Assembly: GCA_012184525.1 (NCBI GenBank)
Contig: WOFQ01000060.1
Span: forward strand, 62,001-126,000
DNA length: 64,000 nt
Origin: Xenoacremonium recifei
Taxonomy: Eukaryota; Ascomycota; Sordariomycetes; Hypocreales; Nectriaceae
Reading direction: 5' to 3'
The notes beneath the pieces were generated by a model, which was not told the origin of the DNA, made no database searches, and saw only the letters and a list, made by a program, of their open reading frames with translations. The position numbers and the translations under genes are program-made. Shown piece after piece: positions 45,391 through 56,595 of this stretch (position 1 is its first letter; the number at the start of each line of letters is the position of its first letter).

Positions 45391-46674
45391 ATGGCGCCCA
45401 GCGTTGTTGACCAGGTTCCCGACCAGCTGGTCAGTTCTGTTGATGTTGCTTTGAAGAAAGCGAGTCTCAAAGCCGACTCTGCTGATGAGCTCTCTCCTTT
45501 CCGATCCCTTGTGCCTTTACTGGCAAAGGAAGGAGTCACATATCTGAACGCATCATACGCTCCGCCATCCAACCTGGTCGTCCACGAAGCCATTACTCGA
45601 TACTCGACTGAGGCTCTGCATGATCCGTCGCCCAAGGGAGCATGGCAAGACGCAGCCCAGGATGTTCGCGAGCTCGTCGCAAAATATGTCAACGTTGACT
45701 CCTCGTCCATTGCCTTCACTCGCGACACGACCGAGGGGCTGAGTTGCTTCATCCGCAGCATCCCATTCCAGCCTGGCGACAATGTCGTTGTCTTGGATAG
45801 CGAGCACCCGAATCATGTATATGGCTGGATGGCCCTTCGGGCGGCTGGACTGGAAGTCAGACAAGTTCCTACCATCTCCGAAGCAGAGGCGACTGGCAAT
45901 GTTGTTGCTGCTACTGCTGCCACATTTGCCCCCTATGTCGATGATCGAACTCGGGCCATTGGGCTGAGCTCCATCATGTTCCATAGTGGCCAGAGGAATG
46001 ATGTCGCTGACATCTGCGCCGCGTTCCGACCTAGGGGCATCCATGTCCTGGCTGATTTGACGCAGCAAGTCGGCTTTGCCCAGGTTGATCTCAAGGCCAT
46101 GGGCGTTTCCGCAGCATCCTTCAGTCTTCACAAAGGCCTGAACTGCCCCACGGGACTTGCTTGTCTCTACGTGCATCCAGATGTCGTTCAAGACCTGAAC
46201 CCTACTCCTCCCATCGTCGGAGCTGGTGCCATAAGTGATCTGCAAGCAGATCTGTTGGTACCAAGCGGCCCCGTCAACTTCCATGCGACGACACGGCGAT
46301 ATGAGCATCTGAACCTGAGCCTAATCGGTATTGCTGCGGCCAAGGCGTTTTTGACCCTTTACCTCGATGTTATGGTTCCTGAAAAAGTTGAGAACCACCT
46401 GTATCGACTCGGCGATGCATTGAGACAAAAGTGTGCTGGTCTGGGGATTCGCGTCGTAGGCCCGGAAAGCCGCAAATACCATGCTCCTCACCTCTATATC
46501 CTTGACTTGAAGAAGCCAGAGTGGATGGAGCTCTTGAAGTCTCATGGCATATTTGTCACCCCGTACCGATTAGGCATCAGGGTGTCTTTCGGATTCTACA
46601 ATAACCTCGAGGACGTTGACAAGCTAGCTGCAGCTCTGGAAGAAGGAGTGAAGGCGGGGTATCCGATTCAATAG
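45391..46674 (+). CDS. Class V aminotransferase-fold PLP enzyme (NifS/isopenicillin-epimerase-like)
   Basis: Intronless, 427 aa, ATG in the context CAATCATGG. The fold-type I class V pattern is present: TRDTTEGL for cofactor phosphate, SEHPNHVYGWMALR, DLTQQVG with the Asp that holds the pyridine nitrogen, and SFSLHKGLNCPTGLACLYV with the Schiff-base Lys. A second-domain RLGIRVSFGFYNN carries the substrate-carboxylate Arg. No obvious cysteine at the position used by cysteine desulfurases was seen, so an aminotransferase, lyase or epimerase role is likelier. With permease and regulator next to it, a role in amino-acid use or modification is plausible. Confidence 0.88.
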   Translation: MAPSVVDQVPDQLVSSVDVALKKASLKADSADELSPFRSLVPLLAKEGVTYLNASYAPPSNLVVHEAITRYSTEALHDPSPKGAWQDAAQDVRELVAKYVNVDSSSIAFTRDTTEGLSCFIRSIPFQPGDNVVVLDSEHPNHVYGWMALRAAGLEVRQVPTISEAEATGNVVAATAATFAPYVDDRTRAIGLSSIMFHSGQRNDVADICAAFRPRGIHVLADLTQQVGFAQVDLKAMGVSAASFSLHKGLNCPTGLACLYVHPDVVQDLNPTPPIVGAGAISDLQADLLVPSGPVNFHATTRRYEHLNLSLIGIAAAKAFLTLYLDVMVPEKVENHLYRLGDALRQKCAGLGIRVVGPESRKYHAPHLYILDLKKPEWMELLKSHGIFVTPYRLGIRVSFGFYNNLEDVDKLAAALEEGVKAGYPIQ

Positions 46675-46905
46675 ATCTTTTATAATAGTTAAGTTTGCTA
46701 AAAGGCATCGGTATCGGCTAAAAGAAAGTTATGTCAGAGAATTGAGTAGAAATAACATCAAGCTTCGAGGTATGATGCCCAGAAGCTCTTCGGAGGGAAT
46801 CTTTGAAACAACATACCCTGACTTTTGGAGAGAACGAGACGAGTAGTAACAAGGACCACAAAATAAACGAAGAGTGATAAAAAATGTTATAAATTCTGGT
46901 TGGCT

Positions 46906-48890
46906 TCAAATGGCCATTTGCCGCCATGCCTGTCTTGCTAAGTCCCAAGTAACCGAACACTCCTCGAGAGTCTGTAATAAATATCGAGTCTCCTGAGGGA
47001 TCCCGAGGGATTTAGTTGCGCGAATAGCCTGCACGATGCCGTAAACGACTGGAATCGGCGCATGCTTCAGGCTGAACTGAACCCGGTATTTCCGCACAAG
47101 GGATATGATGTCTTGTGCTGACGATAAGCAAGCTGTTCGGAACGTTCCAGTGTCAATGTCAAGTTCTTGGCTGGTGGCTGAATCGTAATTAATAGCGATT
47201 CGGACGCTGTGGAACAATACACTAGAACAAATGTCAGATCTTTCTTGGCAGTCCTTGGAATAGTTAACGTACTGAAGAGCGGCGACGCTCGGCACCAACG
47301 GCGCGCTTGCGGCCTCCCACCTATTCCACTGGATACTCGCGGGGAGAGAAGCCTGCCAGCGATGAAGCTCCAGATTGAGGGACTCGACTCTCGCTCTATG
47401 GCCTGCTGCAGTGAGCTTCGTCGTGGGAGAGAATAATTTGGTGAGTGTGATCTCGATCATCCTAGACAACCGGATTTGCTCGCGAAAGGTGTCCAATAGG
47501 CCGCCAGTCCCAGCTAAATCCTTCATTTGATCGGATGCACCAGGAGTCAGCCATGGTTCCATGTCGGAAAAGTCCCTATAGCCGATCAGCATCTACTTCA
47601 GTCTCGTCAAAGCAGTCGCAGATCATACGGGAGTCTTTCCATGGGATCAACTTCAGCATCCTCCTCGTAGAAGTATACCGGTCTTCCAAGCATAAGACTA
47701 ATGAGCTTATCAGAGCTGTAACACCCCCAGTAGATACGTCTACGGATCTCGATATCTTCTGTAGCAGCCAACGTTGCGTCGTAGGATAGCCAGTGCTTTG
47801 GGTCTCTTTGGAAACCGAGATCTTGGGCCATACGGAAGGCCACGCCTGAATGAGACATAAGCATTGTCCTAGAAAAGTCTCATATCGAGGGACGCACCGG
47901 AGTACCCCCAACCCTTTGAAAGATTACCTCTCCCAATCTCATAGAAGGCAAGACACAGGAAAGCTTGAACCGTGGTGATGCTGGGATGTGTCAACCCAGA
48001 TACGAGAATGATGCTCTCTGCTGCTGCGAAGAACCGTTCGCTCATTTCGCGACGTTGAGGGTCAGGCCGCATCAGAGTTCCTAGAGCACAAATCGCTAGT
48101 AAAAGAGTAGAGGACCAGTATTTGGGACTGATCCGATCTCCGAAATGGTCTCGGAGGAAAGCCTCTCGATATATGAACATGAAGTGAGGATATTGCCACT
48201 TAAAGAAGAGCATCAGTACTTCTGTAATTACCTCATCCTCAATGTCAATATCGAAGTGGCGAAGGACGTGGTCAAAGTTAGCATCACTACCCATGTAAGA
48301 CATTGACGGAGAGCCTGGTCCTCCTGGCTCCGTGGTCTCAAAGCCGTTCGACTGAATCCTATAGATGCTCGTCGGACCGTGATATATCAGGGAACCTTCT
48401 GGGCCCAACTGAAGGTCGGCTTGAGGCCGACCTGGACTGTCCTTCTGGGCGGGTAATTGGCTCGCATTCGATTGCTGGGCACTTGACCTAGGGGCGAGGT
48501 GATCATTGAAGGATACCGAATCAAGGAGGGCTTCACGGTCATCTGGAGAGGCTCCCTTGACCTGCATGACAAAAGACTCGAGCCACGCGATGCGGTTCTC
48601 AAGGCCGTAGACATATTCGTGAGAAAACGGACGTCTCTTCTCATCACGCTCTCGATACTCGCATGATTGATTGGCCGACACACAACTGGTGCACGGCTCT
48701 GTGCGGGAACATTTCAACTGATGGGGGTTAGAACGTTCATTTTGTTTAATTGAACGGCTCTAACTTTACCTTTCGGAATTGGCATCGCTTGCATCTAAAT
48801 CGATAATTGGCGGTTAGTATGGAGTGGGATGATGACGATCCATCCTGAGAGAGGGGCATACGATATTCGCTTCTCAGTGCCAGGAGGCAT
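46906..48890 (-). CDS. Zn(II)2Cys6 transcription factor next to permease and PLP enzyme
   Basis: Exons 48890-48862, 48794-48770, 48717-47898, 47845-47629 and 47575-46906. The zinc cluster is assembled from exons 2 and 3 (CKRCQFRKLKC, then CTSC, then C), so introns split it. The middle-homology regulatory domain is clear: FFKWQYPHFMFIYREAFL, WGYSG, VAFRMAQDLGFQRDP, EIRRRIYWGCYSSDKLISLM and GRPVYFYEEDAEVDP. Near 47280-47230 a 51-nt in-frame stretch with gtacgt and tctag ends is probably another intron; removing it gives the usual ALHVLFHS motif. It is likely the pathway regulator of the two upstream genes, by neighbourhood only. Confidence 0.88.
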
Positions 48891-49654
48891 TCTGGTGGCG
48901 CATTGCAGCTGCGTCAAAACGCCGAAGAAGCCCTTGTCACATATAGTGGAAACAGAGTGCTGACTCGAAGATAAGCGTCTGGAGGGCTTTGTTGACCTGG
49001 GCTGAGGGTGAGGTGGAGGAGTTAGAGTGACGGGGAGGGCGCTCGCTGAATCCCGCCCTATGTTATCGCCGAGATCTTAGCACACGCTAGTAGAACGGAA
49101 TAAGTCCAGTAAAACCTCAACCTCAAAGTGGCATCTCGATGGCCAACATCGGATCGATCATCACGCATGCCATGCGTTGGTCTCGAATACTTTCAACTCA
49201 CCGCTAGTTTTGCTCGAGTTCTGGTTGGTTGCCTCATTCTTGGACCAACAAGGCATTTTCAGCTTGCACAGCCCACCTGGGAACGACCGCTACCCCGGCC
49301 ACATGCAGAGCATACTCACATTCGCGAATATCATGTTTGTATGTTAACGATAAGGAAGTTCCATGTTTCGCTACTTTGCTTTCCCCTTGAACTAGAGTAT
49401 ATTTGACTATTTTTCAATAGCACCATAGATAGTGTTATTACTGTGTCGCTCAGGCGCCGCTCTCAGTATTGGTATGATGCGTTGTCCAACAACACCCATG
49501 TCGTGGCGCAGCGCTTTACACTGCCCGGCTGGTACTGCCTTGTCTCACCTGGCATTTAATGTGCTGCGTGACTGTAATTGTTTCTTGCCTTATATCTGCC
49601 CTCGTTCCCCTCGGCTCGCTTCTCGAAAGCCTCTCACGCATCACATATTTCACC
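48891..49654. other. Divergent intergenic region
   Basis: 764 bp between the zinc-cluster gene (minus) and the NACHT gene (plus). No gene seen; promoter sequence for both. No exact CGGAGTTG copy was found here. Confidence 0.5.
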
Positions 49655-52600
49655 ATGGAGTCCCTTGCTGCACTAGGTCTTGCTGGCAATGTGGTGCAAT
49701 TCGTGCAATTCGTTTCGTCTCTTATCTCCTCCGGCGTGGAGATTGCGCATTCAGCCCAGGGATCAACACAGCACATGCTTGAGCTCGACCAAGTTTACAC
49801 CAGCCTTCGGGTCTTCACTTCCAGCTTTCGCGGCCCTAGCAAAGAATCACGAGCGAGACAACAGGATTCAGCCGCATATGGCGTTCTTGTTCATCAAGAC
49901 GACAGCGTGGATTCATATATTCAGGCTCTCAAAACTCTGACAGCCGAATGCGACCATCTTTGTGAACACCTTCTGGCGACAGTCCAAAGACTTCGATTGA
50001 GGGATGGATCGTATCCCCGATTCAAGTCATTTGTCCTTGCCCTGAAGACTTTATGGAATAGTCGTGAGATCAAGAGCCTTGAAGAGCGGATTGACCGTTT
50101 CCAGAAGGTCATATCCTTTAACTTCTTTCCATTGCTCAGGTGAGCATTTTAGACCAGCCACGAAGAAGAGACTTTAGTGATTGACTGAACGATCCCAGCT
50201 ACCAGCAATCCTTCATGCTAAACGCTTTGAGTTCACTTCGGGATGAAAGCCTAAGATTGCAGATGGACCAGTCAACGAAGCTGGACCAACTGATGACGCG
50301 CTTGCACGAGTTGAAGCATAGCATCCCTCTCGGCCCATCCCAGGGTACTCTGTCTGGTAGTGAGGACAATATTGCGAACATGACAACGGTTGAAGTCAAA
50401 AGTCTTACAAATGGGATCAACAGTCTATATATAACAGAAGAGGACTTAGCCGTCGTTGCAAAACAACAAGCGTTTCTCAAAACCCTGAACTTCACCTCAA
50501 GGCCTCTTCGACACCAAGGCATCTCGGTCGCTCACCAGCAGACATTTGGGTGGATCTTTAGGCCTCTTGAGGTGAATGAAACCGCCAAAACCCAAGGAGC
50601 CTCGTCCTTTACAAATTGGCTTGCTCAAGGAAACGGCATCTTTTGGATCGCAGGAAAGCCCGGTTCGGGCAAGTCGACCTTGATGAAATTCATCACAAAT
50701 CATCGGCAGACGAGAGAAACCCTCCTGTGCTGGGCTGGATCTAAGAAGCTGGTTATCCCGATGCATTATTTCTGGACAGCCGGGACCGCAATGCAGAGAA
50801 GTCAGAAGGGTCTGTTGCAAACACTCTTATATGACATCTTCCGTGCTTCCCCCGAGCTGATCCCTGAGATATGTCCATCTCGATGGTCCAAGAGTGGGTT
50901 CAAGCCATCCACCGAGGCATCATACGAGTGGACTGTGGCCGAATTACAAGGAGCCCTGTCCGTGCTGAGCCAGCTTCCCACACTCCCAGCAAAATACTGC
51001 ATATTCATTGATGGCATTGATGAGTATGAAGGGGAACATTTTGAAATATGTCAGCAGTTAAAATCCCTAGCAAGATCTCCGAGTTTCAAATGTTGCTTAT
51101 CGAGTAGGCCGTTCAACATTTTTGAAGATTCTTTTGGCCTTGATGTATCACGGAAGCTCTACGTCGAAAACTTAACCAGGCGGGATATCCTGGCTTATAG
51201 CCGAGACAAACTTAAAGAGCATTGGCGTTGGCATGCCGACTATTTTGCCGAGAGCGAAATGGAAGCAGTTCTCGATTCCATTGCTACCAAGGCGAGGGGG
51301 GTCTTCCTCTGGGTCTTTCTCGTGACTAAGTCCTTACGGCAAGGGCTGGTGGACGGCGACACACTGGCCGATCTCCAACGGCGACTCGACAGCTTTCCCA
51401 GTGATCTGGAGCCCTTCTTCAAGCATATGCTTGACCTCGTCGAGCCTTTTTATCATCAGCGAATGGCGCGCATCCTCCGGATAGCTGTAAATGCACACAA
51501 GCCACTAAAATTACATATTTATCAAGTCCACGAGTACGAGGAAGAGGACGAAAACTATGCCATTTACAAGAGCGCCGAATCGCATTCAAGCAAGAATATG
51601 AGCAAGACGTTGGATCAATGTCGTCGGCGGATCAAAGCGCGCTGCGGCGGACTCCTCGAGATTACGAACGACGACCGTGTTGAGTTTTTGCATAGAACCG
51701 TCCGCGATTTTCTTTTCACGCGGGAAATGAGCGATTACCTCCTGGAGAAAAGCGGTACAGAATTCAAGGTCAATCTTTCCACTCTCAAGGCTTTCATTCT
51801 CTTGTTCAGGTGCGAGGACCAGCTCACTGATGAGCTCGGCATGGACGATTTATTCTGGACAGAGGGCCTCAAATATGCAAACGACGCTATTGACGAGTCT
51901 ATCGAGCCCACGATGTGGCATCTGGACGCGATCGAGGAGCTCTATGGGTCCAACAGTGGCTGCAGTGGCTGCAGTTATAATGATTTCCCAGAGTTGGCGG
52001 TCAACACTGTCTTCAGATCCCAAATGATTCTAGCAGGCGTATGCAGATACGTCACGCTCAAACTCGAACGACAGCCAGATTTCTTCAACAACGGCTTTGG
52101 CTTACCACTGAGGACAGCACTTGATCGGTCTAGCTGGACGCAGAGCAATATGAATATCATCATCCAGCTACTTAAGTCAGGCCAAATTCCGAATGCAGGT
52201 GGACCACAATCACCCTGGCGGTACTTCTTGGAGAAAGCCTGCACCTTGAGAGATTCTTCAGCTGAGGACAACTTTCGTTTGGCCGTTCAAAACTCAATAT
52301 TTTCCATGTTTATTAAACATGGCGCCGAGACAGACATTCAGATTGAGGGAGTCCACGGTTACTCAACGGCCGTAAGAAGTTCGCGGTTTCCTGTCGAATG
52401 GTTTGTTCTCTCTTTATTCGATTTCTCTTGTAGCCACCGACTCTCGAATTATTGTCTCGGCATTCTTGCGGATTTCCTTGACGCGAGCGGGGAGGAGCAA
52501 TTATGTCAATTGCACGAGATCCTCAGCGCCGAGCTTCAGTCAGTGAAAGTCTTCCCCTACCGAGGCGAAACCGAGAGACTACGATTCTTCGGCATGGTGG

Positions 52601-52788
52601 CGGAAAAGATCATTAGGCGGAGTCTTCAATTTGGGCAGCAATTGCAACAGTCCATGCTCGTTCTTCCTCCTGTTTTACGATCAGCATTTCCTCGAGCAAG
52701 AGGGTTGGCCCTAGCCGCTTTGATCCAGCCCATGGACGATTCGTCATCCACCAATCTCATCATTCCAGAAACGACAAAAGGTGGATGA
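49655..52788 (+). CDS. NACHT-type STAND NTPase (fungal NLR-like)
   Basis: Signal-transducing P-loop ATPase related to fungal incompatibility and innate-immunity receptors. Two exons (49655-50139, 50199-52788) give 1,024 aa. The N-terminal helical domain (ESLAALGLAGNVVQFVQFV, ISSGVEIAHSAQGS) resembles the helical domain often found before fungal NACHT modules. Next is the ATPase: Walker A GKPGSGKST, Walker B YCIFIDGIDEYEG and a sensor-like CCLSSRPFNIFE. A winged-helix-like part ends in VEFLHRTVRDFLF. The C-terminal 350 residues show no WD40, ankyrin or TPR repeats. Whether that region senses a ligand is unknown. The frame is intact. Confidence 0.9.
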
Positions 52789-53018
52789 CCAATTGACCAC
52801 AGACTCTACTCGCAGGAAGCAACAGAAGACTAAGCCCTGATAAAGCTAATCACATTTGTTCTATCTATGCTGGGATTTTGAGTCAGGAAATTATCCAAGC
52901 AAGCAGGATACGCAAGCAGGCAGGACTCTTTGATACCTCACGCTTTTAATCATAAATGATTTCAGGGCGAAATTCGTGTATATATGATAGGGCCTCTTCA
53001 TTTCAATATTCTACTTTC

Positions 53019-54377
53019 TTAATTAATGCTCAAGAACCACGGATCTCGCAGAATCTCAGCAGCTGAGGGCCTCTTCGCAGGATCATACTGCAGGATCCGA
53101 CGAATCAGTGCCTTGACCTGGCATGCTTCCTCTTCAGCAAGGTCTGGTTTCTCCCGGTCAAACAACTCTTCCATAGAATGCTGCTCTAACATTAGTGGCT
53201 GGCCACTGGGCGGACCCCCGAGATGGCAGTTGAAAAGTTGCCTGTCCGGTGTGAAGTACAAGGCAGAGTTGTTCCATTTCGCGTACAGATTGTCGGGGAG
53301 CGGACCAAGTGCCGCTGTAAGATCTAGGAGATGACAATCGTCAACATCGTTGTCGTTAGGAAACCATGGCATACAGAAAAGAGGCATTCCAGTTATGAAC
53401 TCAAACAGGAGACATCCAAAACTCCATATATCAGATGTTCCATTAGGGGTTCCGTTCAAGATCTCCTCAGGAGCCCTTAGAGCCGCAGGGCCAAAAGGTT
53501 TCACTGGTGGTTCTGCCATAAAGTATGCGCCACGTAGGTCCGAGAGCTTGATCTTGAAGTCCTTTTCATAGTTCATGTAACGCCACAAGGGCTGCGCGAC
53601 GCAAAGATACCGAGGGGATCCCGGTTTGTCCTTACCATCTCGTCTCCGCACTACAGAGATTGAAGGTACTACCTCGTCCTCCACGATGTCCTCACTCTGG
53701 CGCAACTCGTCCTCCGGGATCATATCGATGTCAGGAACATGGAAAAGCATGTTCTCGGGCCTCAAATCGCCATGGGCGATGCCGTGCTTATGAAGAAACG
53801 CTAGGGCTTGCAGGCATTGCTTAAGTACACTCTTTGAAGTTCGCGGCGGATAGCGAATCTTCGTGTCTAGAGTAACTAGCTTGAATTGAGGTAGCAGTTC
53901 AAGCATAGAGCCCACACTATGTCCCATGAGCTCTAGTACCAGACATTTGTGGGTGCCATTTGGCCCATGGTGATCGAATACATCTAGAACCTTAGTTATG
54001 TACTTCGTTGTCTCTGTTGGAGCAATTTGGGTGATATGCTGCAACATTGCCATTTTGTCTGTTGGTGCCCAGGGACTCGCCATTTCGATCTTTATGGCAA
54101 CGTACTTGGATTTCAGGAGGTCATTGGCAAGCCAGACTGTTGAAAAACAGCTCTCACCGAGCTTCCTGACAATCCTGTACTGACCTTTGTTGAACACATC
54201 GCCAATATGGACAGGTTGAAATCCACCAGGGCGGTACTTCTCGACCCACTCACATGGAAGGTATATAGGTTCGTATGTGCGCGTGTCAGGACGTCGGTAT
54301 CCATATCTAGGTGGAGAAGAGGAATCCGCGGCGGAAATGGTTCGAGAAGAGTCTGAAGACAAATCAGACCCATCCAT
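53019..54377 (-). CDS. SRPK-like protein kinase with altered HRD and DFG motifs
   Basis: Intronless, 452 aa. It starts with a Ser-rich leader, then EPIYLPCEWVEKYRPGGFQP and HIGDVFNKGQYRIVRKLG, the standard opening of fungal SRPK-like kinases. The glycine loop is degenerate (LGESCFSTVW); the VAIK lysine is present. The catalytic loop is HGDLRPENML (HRD to HGD, Asp and Asn kept) and the DFG position reads SDLRGA. The usual SRPK insert is short (about 40 residues, acidic). RAPEEILNGTPNGTSDIWSFG closes the activation segment. Such expanded kinases are common in moulds. Activity is uncertain because Gly of DFG is replaced by Arg. Confidence 0.85.
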   Translation of the reverse strand: MDGSDLSSDSSRTISAADSSSPPRYGYRRPDTRTYEPIYLPCEWVEKYRPGGFQPVHIGDVFNKGQYRIVRKLGESCFSTVWLANDLLKSKYVAIKIEMASPWAPTDKMAMLQHITQIAPTETTKYITKVLDVFDHHGPNGTHKCLVLELMGHSVGSMLELLPQFKLVTLDTKIRYPPRTSKSVLKQCLQALAFLHKHGIAHGDLRPENMLFHVPDIDMIPEDELRQSEDIVEDEVVPSISVVRRRDGKDKPGSPRYLCVAQPLWRYMNYEKDFKIKLSDLRGAYFMAEPPVKPFGPAALRAPEEILNGTPNGTSDIWSFGCLLFEFITGMPLFCMPWFPNDNDVDDCHLLDLTAALGPLPDNLYAKWNNSALYFTPDRQLFNCHLGGPPSGQPLMLEQHSMEELFDREKPDLAEEEACQVKALIRRILQYDPAKRPSAAEILRDPWFLSIN

Positions 54378-55110
54378 GGCTGCGATGGAAATGTCTTGTT
54401 TAGGTCTTGGTTGATGTTTTCAATGAAGAACCCGAAGAGGAGTTTCTGGATGTTTTCCAGGAAACAGTCCTGCGTCAAGAACGGAGTCGGTGCTGTTTGG
54501 TAGAAGGTTTGTGGTGAAGTGTATAGGGTGGCTGATAAGTGTGTGTATGGAAGTTTACTGATGTGTAAGTTGGTAGGTATCGAGATGCTTCGGGTAGTTG
54601 CGTTAACGCTGCATATATAGTTGAACATAACAAAGAAACAATTGATTGATGGTTCAGTGAAAACGAAGCAGAGTAGGAGAATCAGCTGGTGAGTGTTTAA
54701 GAACGTCTAAAAGCGTGTATTGAACAGTTTTTATGACACGACACGAAGGAAGGGATTTCCAAATGTGGAAGGCAGCAGACTCATATCCGGGTAAAGACTA
54801 ACTGTGTATATGTGAACGGGTCATTATGTCAAAGTATATTGGTAGAAGCTATCTAGGTACCTTAGGCAATGATGAGTGAGTTGGATAAGCGGGTCTTGGT
54901 GGTGTTTGTATGTTCAATCCATTGTTCTCGACACAGCTTGAACTCACAGTGGTGCCCGGCCAAATAAGATCGTGCGGCTCGTGCACCGCTAGGGGTGCAA
55001 ATAATCATGTATCCTCTAGGCCTAGATGCCCTGAAAGATTCAACCCCTGACATGCTCCAGCGTGCTATTGATTCGTCATCCAACTAGCCCTGGCCCCTCA
55101 ATCTGCTGCT
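54378..55110. other. Intergenic, promoter of the SRPK-like kinase
   Basis: 733 bp between the kinase start and the stop of the secreted protein gene (both minus strand). No gene recognised. Confidence 0.5.
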
Positions 55111-55872
55111 CTAACTGCAACCCGTACTCTTCGAACTCAAGCAGACTTTACGGTGCCCCGAGTTCTCTGGCGAGTAGCCTGACACTTTACACGGGGCACC
55201 ACAATCCAGGCAGTCGTCTTCAATCAAGGATCCGACCTTATGAGCCGTGTACCAAGTGAGATCTTTAGAGATGCCTCTGTATGGGCCAACTCGAAGATGA
55301 CAACTATTAAGGGAAGCAACTGATCGAAGAGTGCCGAGGTAAATGTGGTACTCTGCTATTGAATCGAGCATGTGGATGCAGTCAATAGTCTCTGCCTTGT
55401 TGCTATGGCTGCACTTGATACCCCACGTCTTGTTGCGTCGCTCAACCTTGGCTGGATGAGAACCGTTCAAACTAGCGATGAGCTCGAGAACCTCGGTATG
55501 AGTATCTCCATTGCTTGTGTTGTAGAACTTGACGGCCTCGGCGTAGAGATCAGGCTCGTCGGCACTGTACTCGTCGCCATCTTCCAGCATGCTGTCTAGC
55601 ACGGTGAGATTAGTCCCCCTAATAGTGCCATTGGCTGTAACCTCTCCGGCAATGTGGTAGCGGGCCCAGACCGCATCGCCGTAGCGGCCTTGACGAATGG
55701 CGGCGACATATTCAGTTGCCCAGGGTTCAAGTGTGGGCATACCGCTTGAATTGCTGATGACATGTTCGATGGGGAGGTCGAGGAAGAGCTGTTCAATGGG
55801 CAGTGACTCGTTATAGGCGAGAGCAGCCTTGCACAGAACAAGGGCCGTGGCGACGATAGCCAAGGGATGCAT
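55111..55872 (-). CDS. Secreted protein with eight-cysteine C-terminal domain
   Basis: Intronless, 253 aa from ATG 55872. An upstream in-frame ATG at 56001 is rejected because the signal peptide (MHPLAIVATALVLCKAALA) starts at the second one and a TATA box lies between. The N-terminal half (EQLFLDLPIEHV, ATEYVAAIRQGRYGDAVWAR) has no Cys and several N-glycosylation sites. The C-terminal 100 residues carry eight Cys (KCSHS, DCIHM, SCHLR, DCLDCGAPC, VCLSS, GCS), enough for four disulfides. Highly polar linkers suggest an extracellular protein. No enzymatic motif; an effector- or defence-like role is possible but not shown. The truncated paralogue at 56596-57056 shares only the N-terminal half. 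Confidence 0.8.
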   Translation of the reverse strand: MHPLAIVATALVLCKAALAYNESLPIEQLFLDLPIEHVISNSSGMPTLEPWATEYVAAIRQGRYGDAVWARYHIAGEVTANGTIRGTNLTVLDSMLEDGDEYSADEPDLYAEAVKFYNTSNGDTHTEVLELIASLNGSHPAKVERRNKTWGIKCSHSNKAETIDCIHMLDSIAEYHIYLGTLRSVASLNSCHLRVGPYRGISKDLTWYTAHKVGSLIEDDCLDCGAPCKVSGYSPENSGHRKVCLSSKSTGCS

Positions 55873-56595
55873 TTTGATAATCTGAGTAGGATGACTTATG
55901 AGTATTTCAAGCAAGCACCTGAGTGAAGACGATGTTATATGACGATGAAAAGCTGATTGAACAATGGCGTCTCTTGCTAGGTTTATATACCTATCTCTCA
56001 TTCAATAATGGCGAGATTCATGGCGTTAACTGTTGGTAAGTCGTTCTAATTTAATGTGACGAAAACAGCAGTTACCAGCATTAATTCTTTTCCCTCTACT
56101 CCATATCTCCTGCAGACTACCAACAAAAGGGAGCCGTGGTGAAACTAGCTTTACTAAACCTGGCCTGTTGGCTGTTGGTTGTTAGCCCAATGCAGGCCTG
56201 GACCAACGTGCTGTTGGCACAATGTACTTCTGGACCAACGTTTGTTAGAATCCCATGTACGAGTCCATCCGGGTTGAAGTGCGATGCAGAAATAGCGCAG
56301 TTGACAGTTTTGCAAAGGTTTGGAGAACTACAGAGTCATCGACACCAGCTGAATAAGACTAAGGAAGGGTCGATGTGTTCAGATTAAAGCGGGCTCGAGT
56401 ACTATTTTATACTTTATTGTGAGTGATAGATGACTCCTTGTAGGGTTAGACTTCAAGATGCCGCCGTAGCCGGGTGGATGGCCGAGATGAGGGCCAACTG
56501 GCCATTGCAGCCGAGAAAGTAACAGCCAACGGTTCTTTTGTTTAATTACTTCGTATATGCAGGTTGAATCACATCATGACCAAGCCCCTAGTATC
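55873..56595. other. Promoter region between the two secreted-protein paralogues
   Basis: 723 bp. Contains the TATA box of the downstream gene. A plus-strand frame at 56136-56387 lies here without support. Confidence 0.5.
55983..55989 (-). promoter_or_regulatory. TATA box of the eight-cysteine secreted protein gene
   Basis: Minus strand reads TATATAA about 110 bp upstream of ATG 55872, in the sequence GGTATATAAACC. Its position favours the downstream ATG as the start. Confidence 0.5.
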
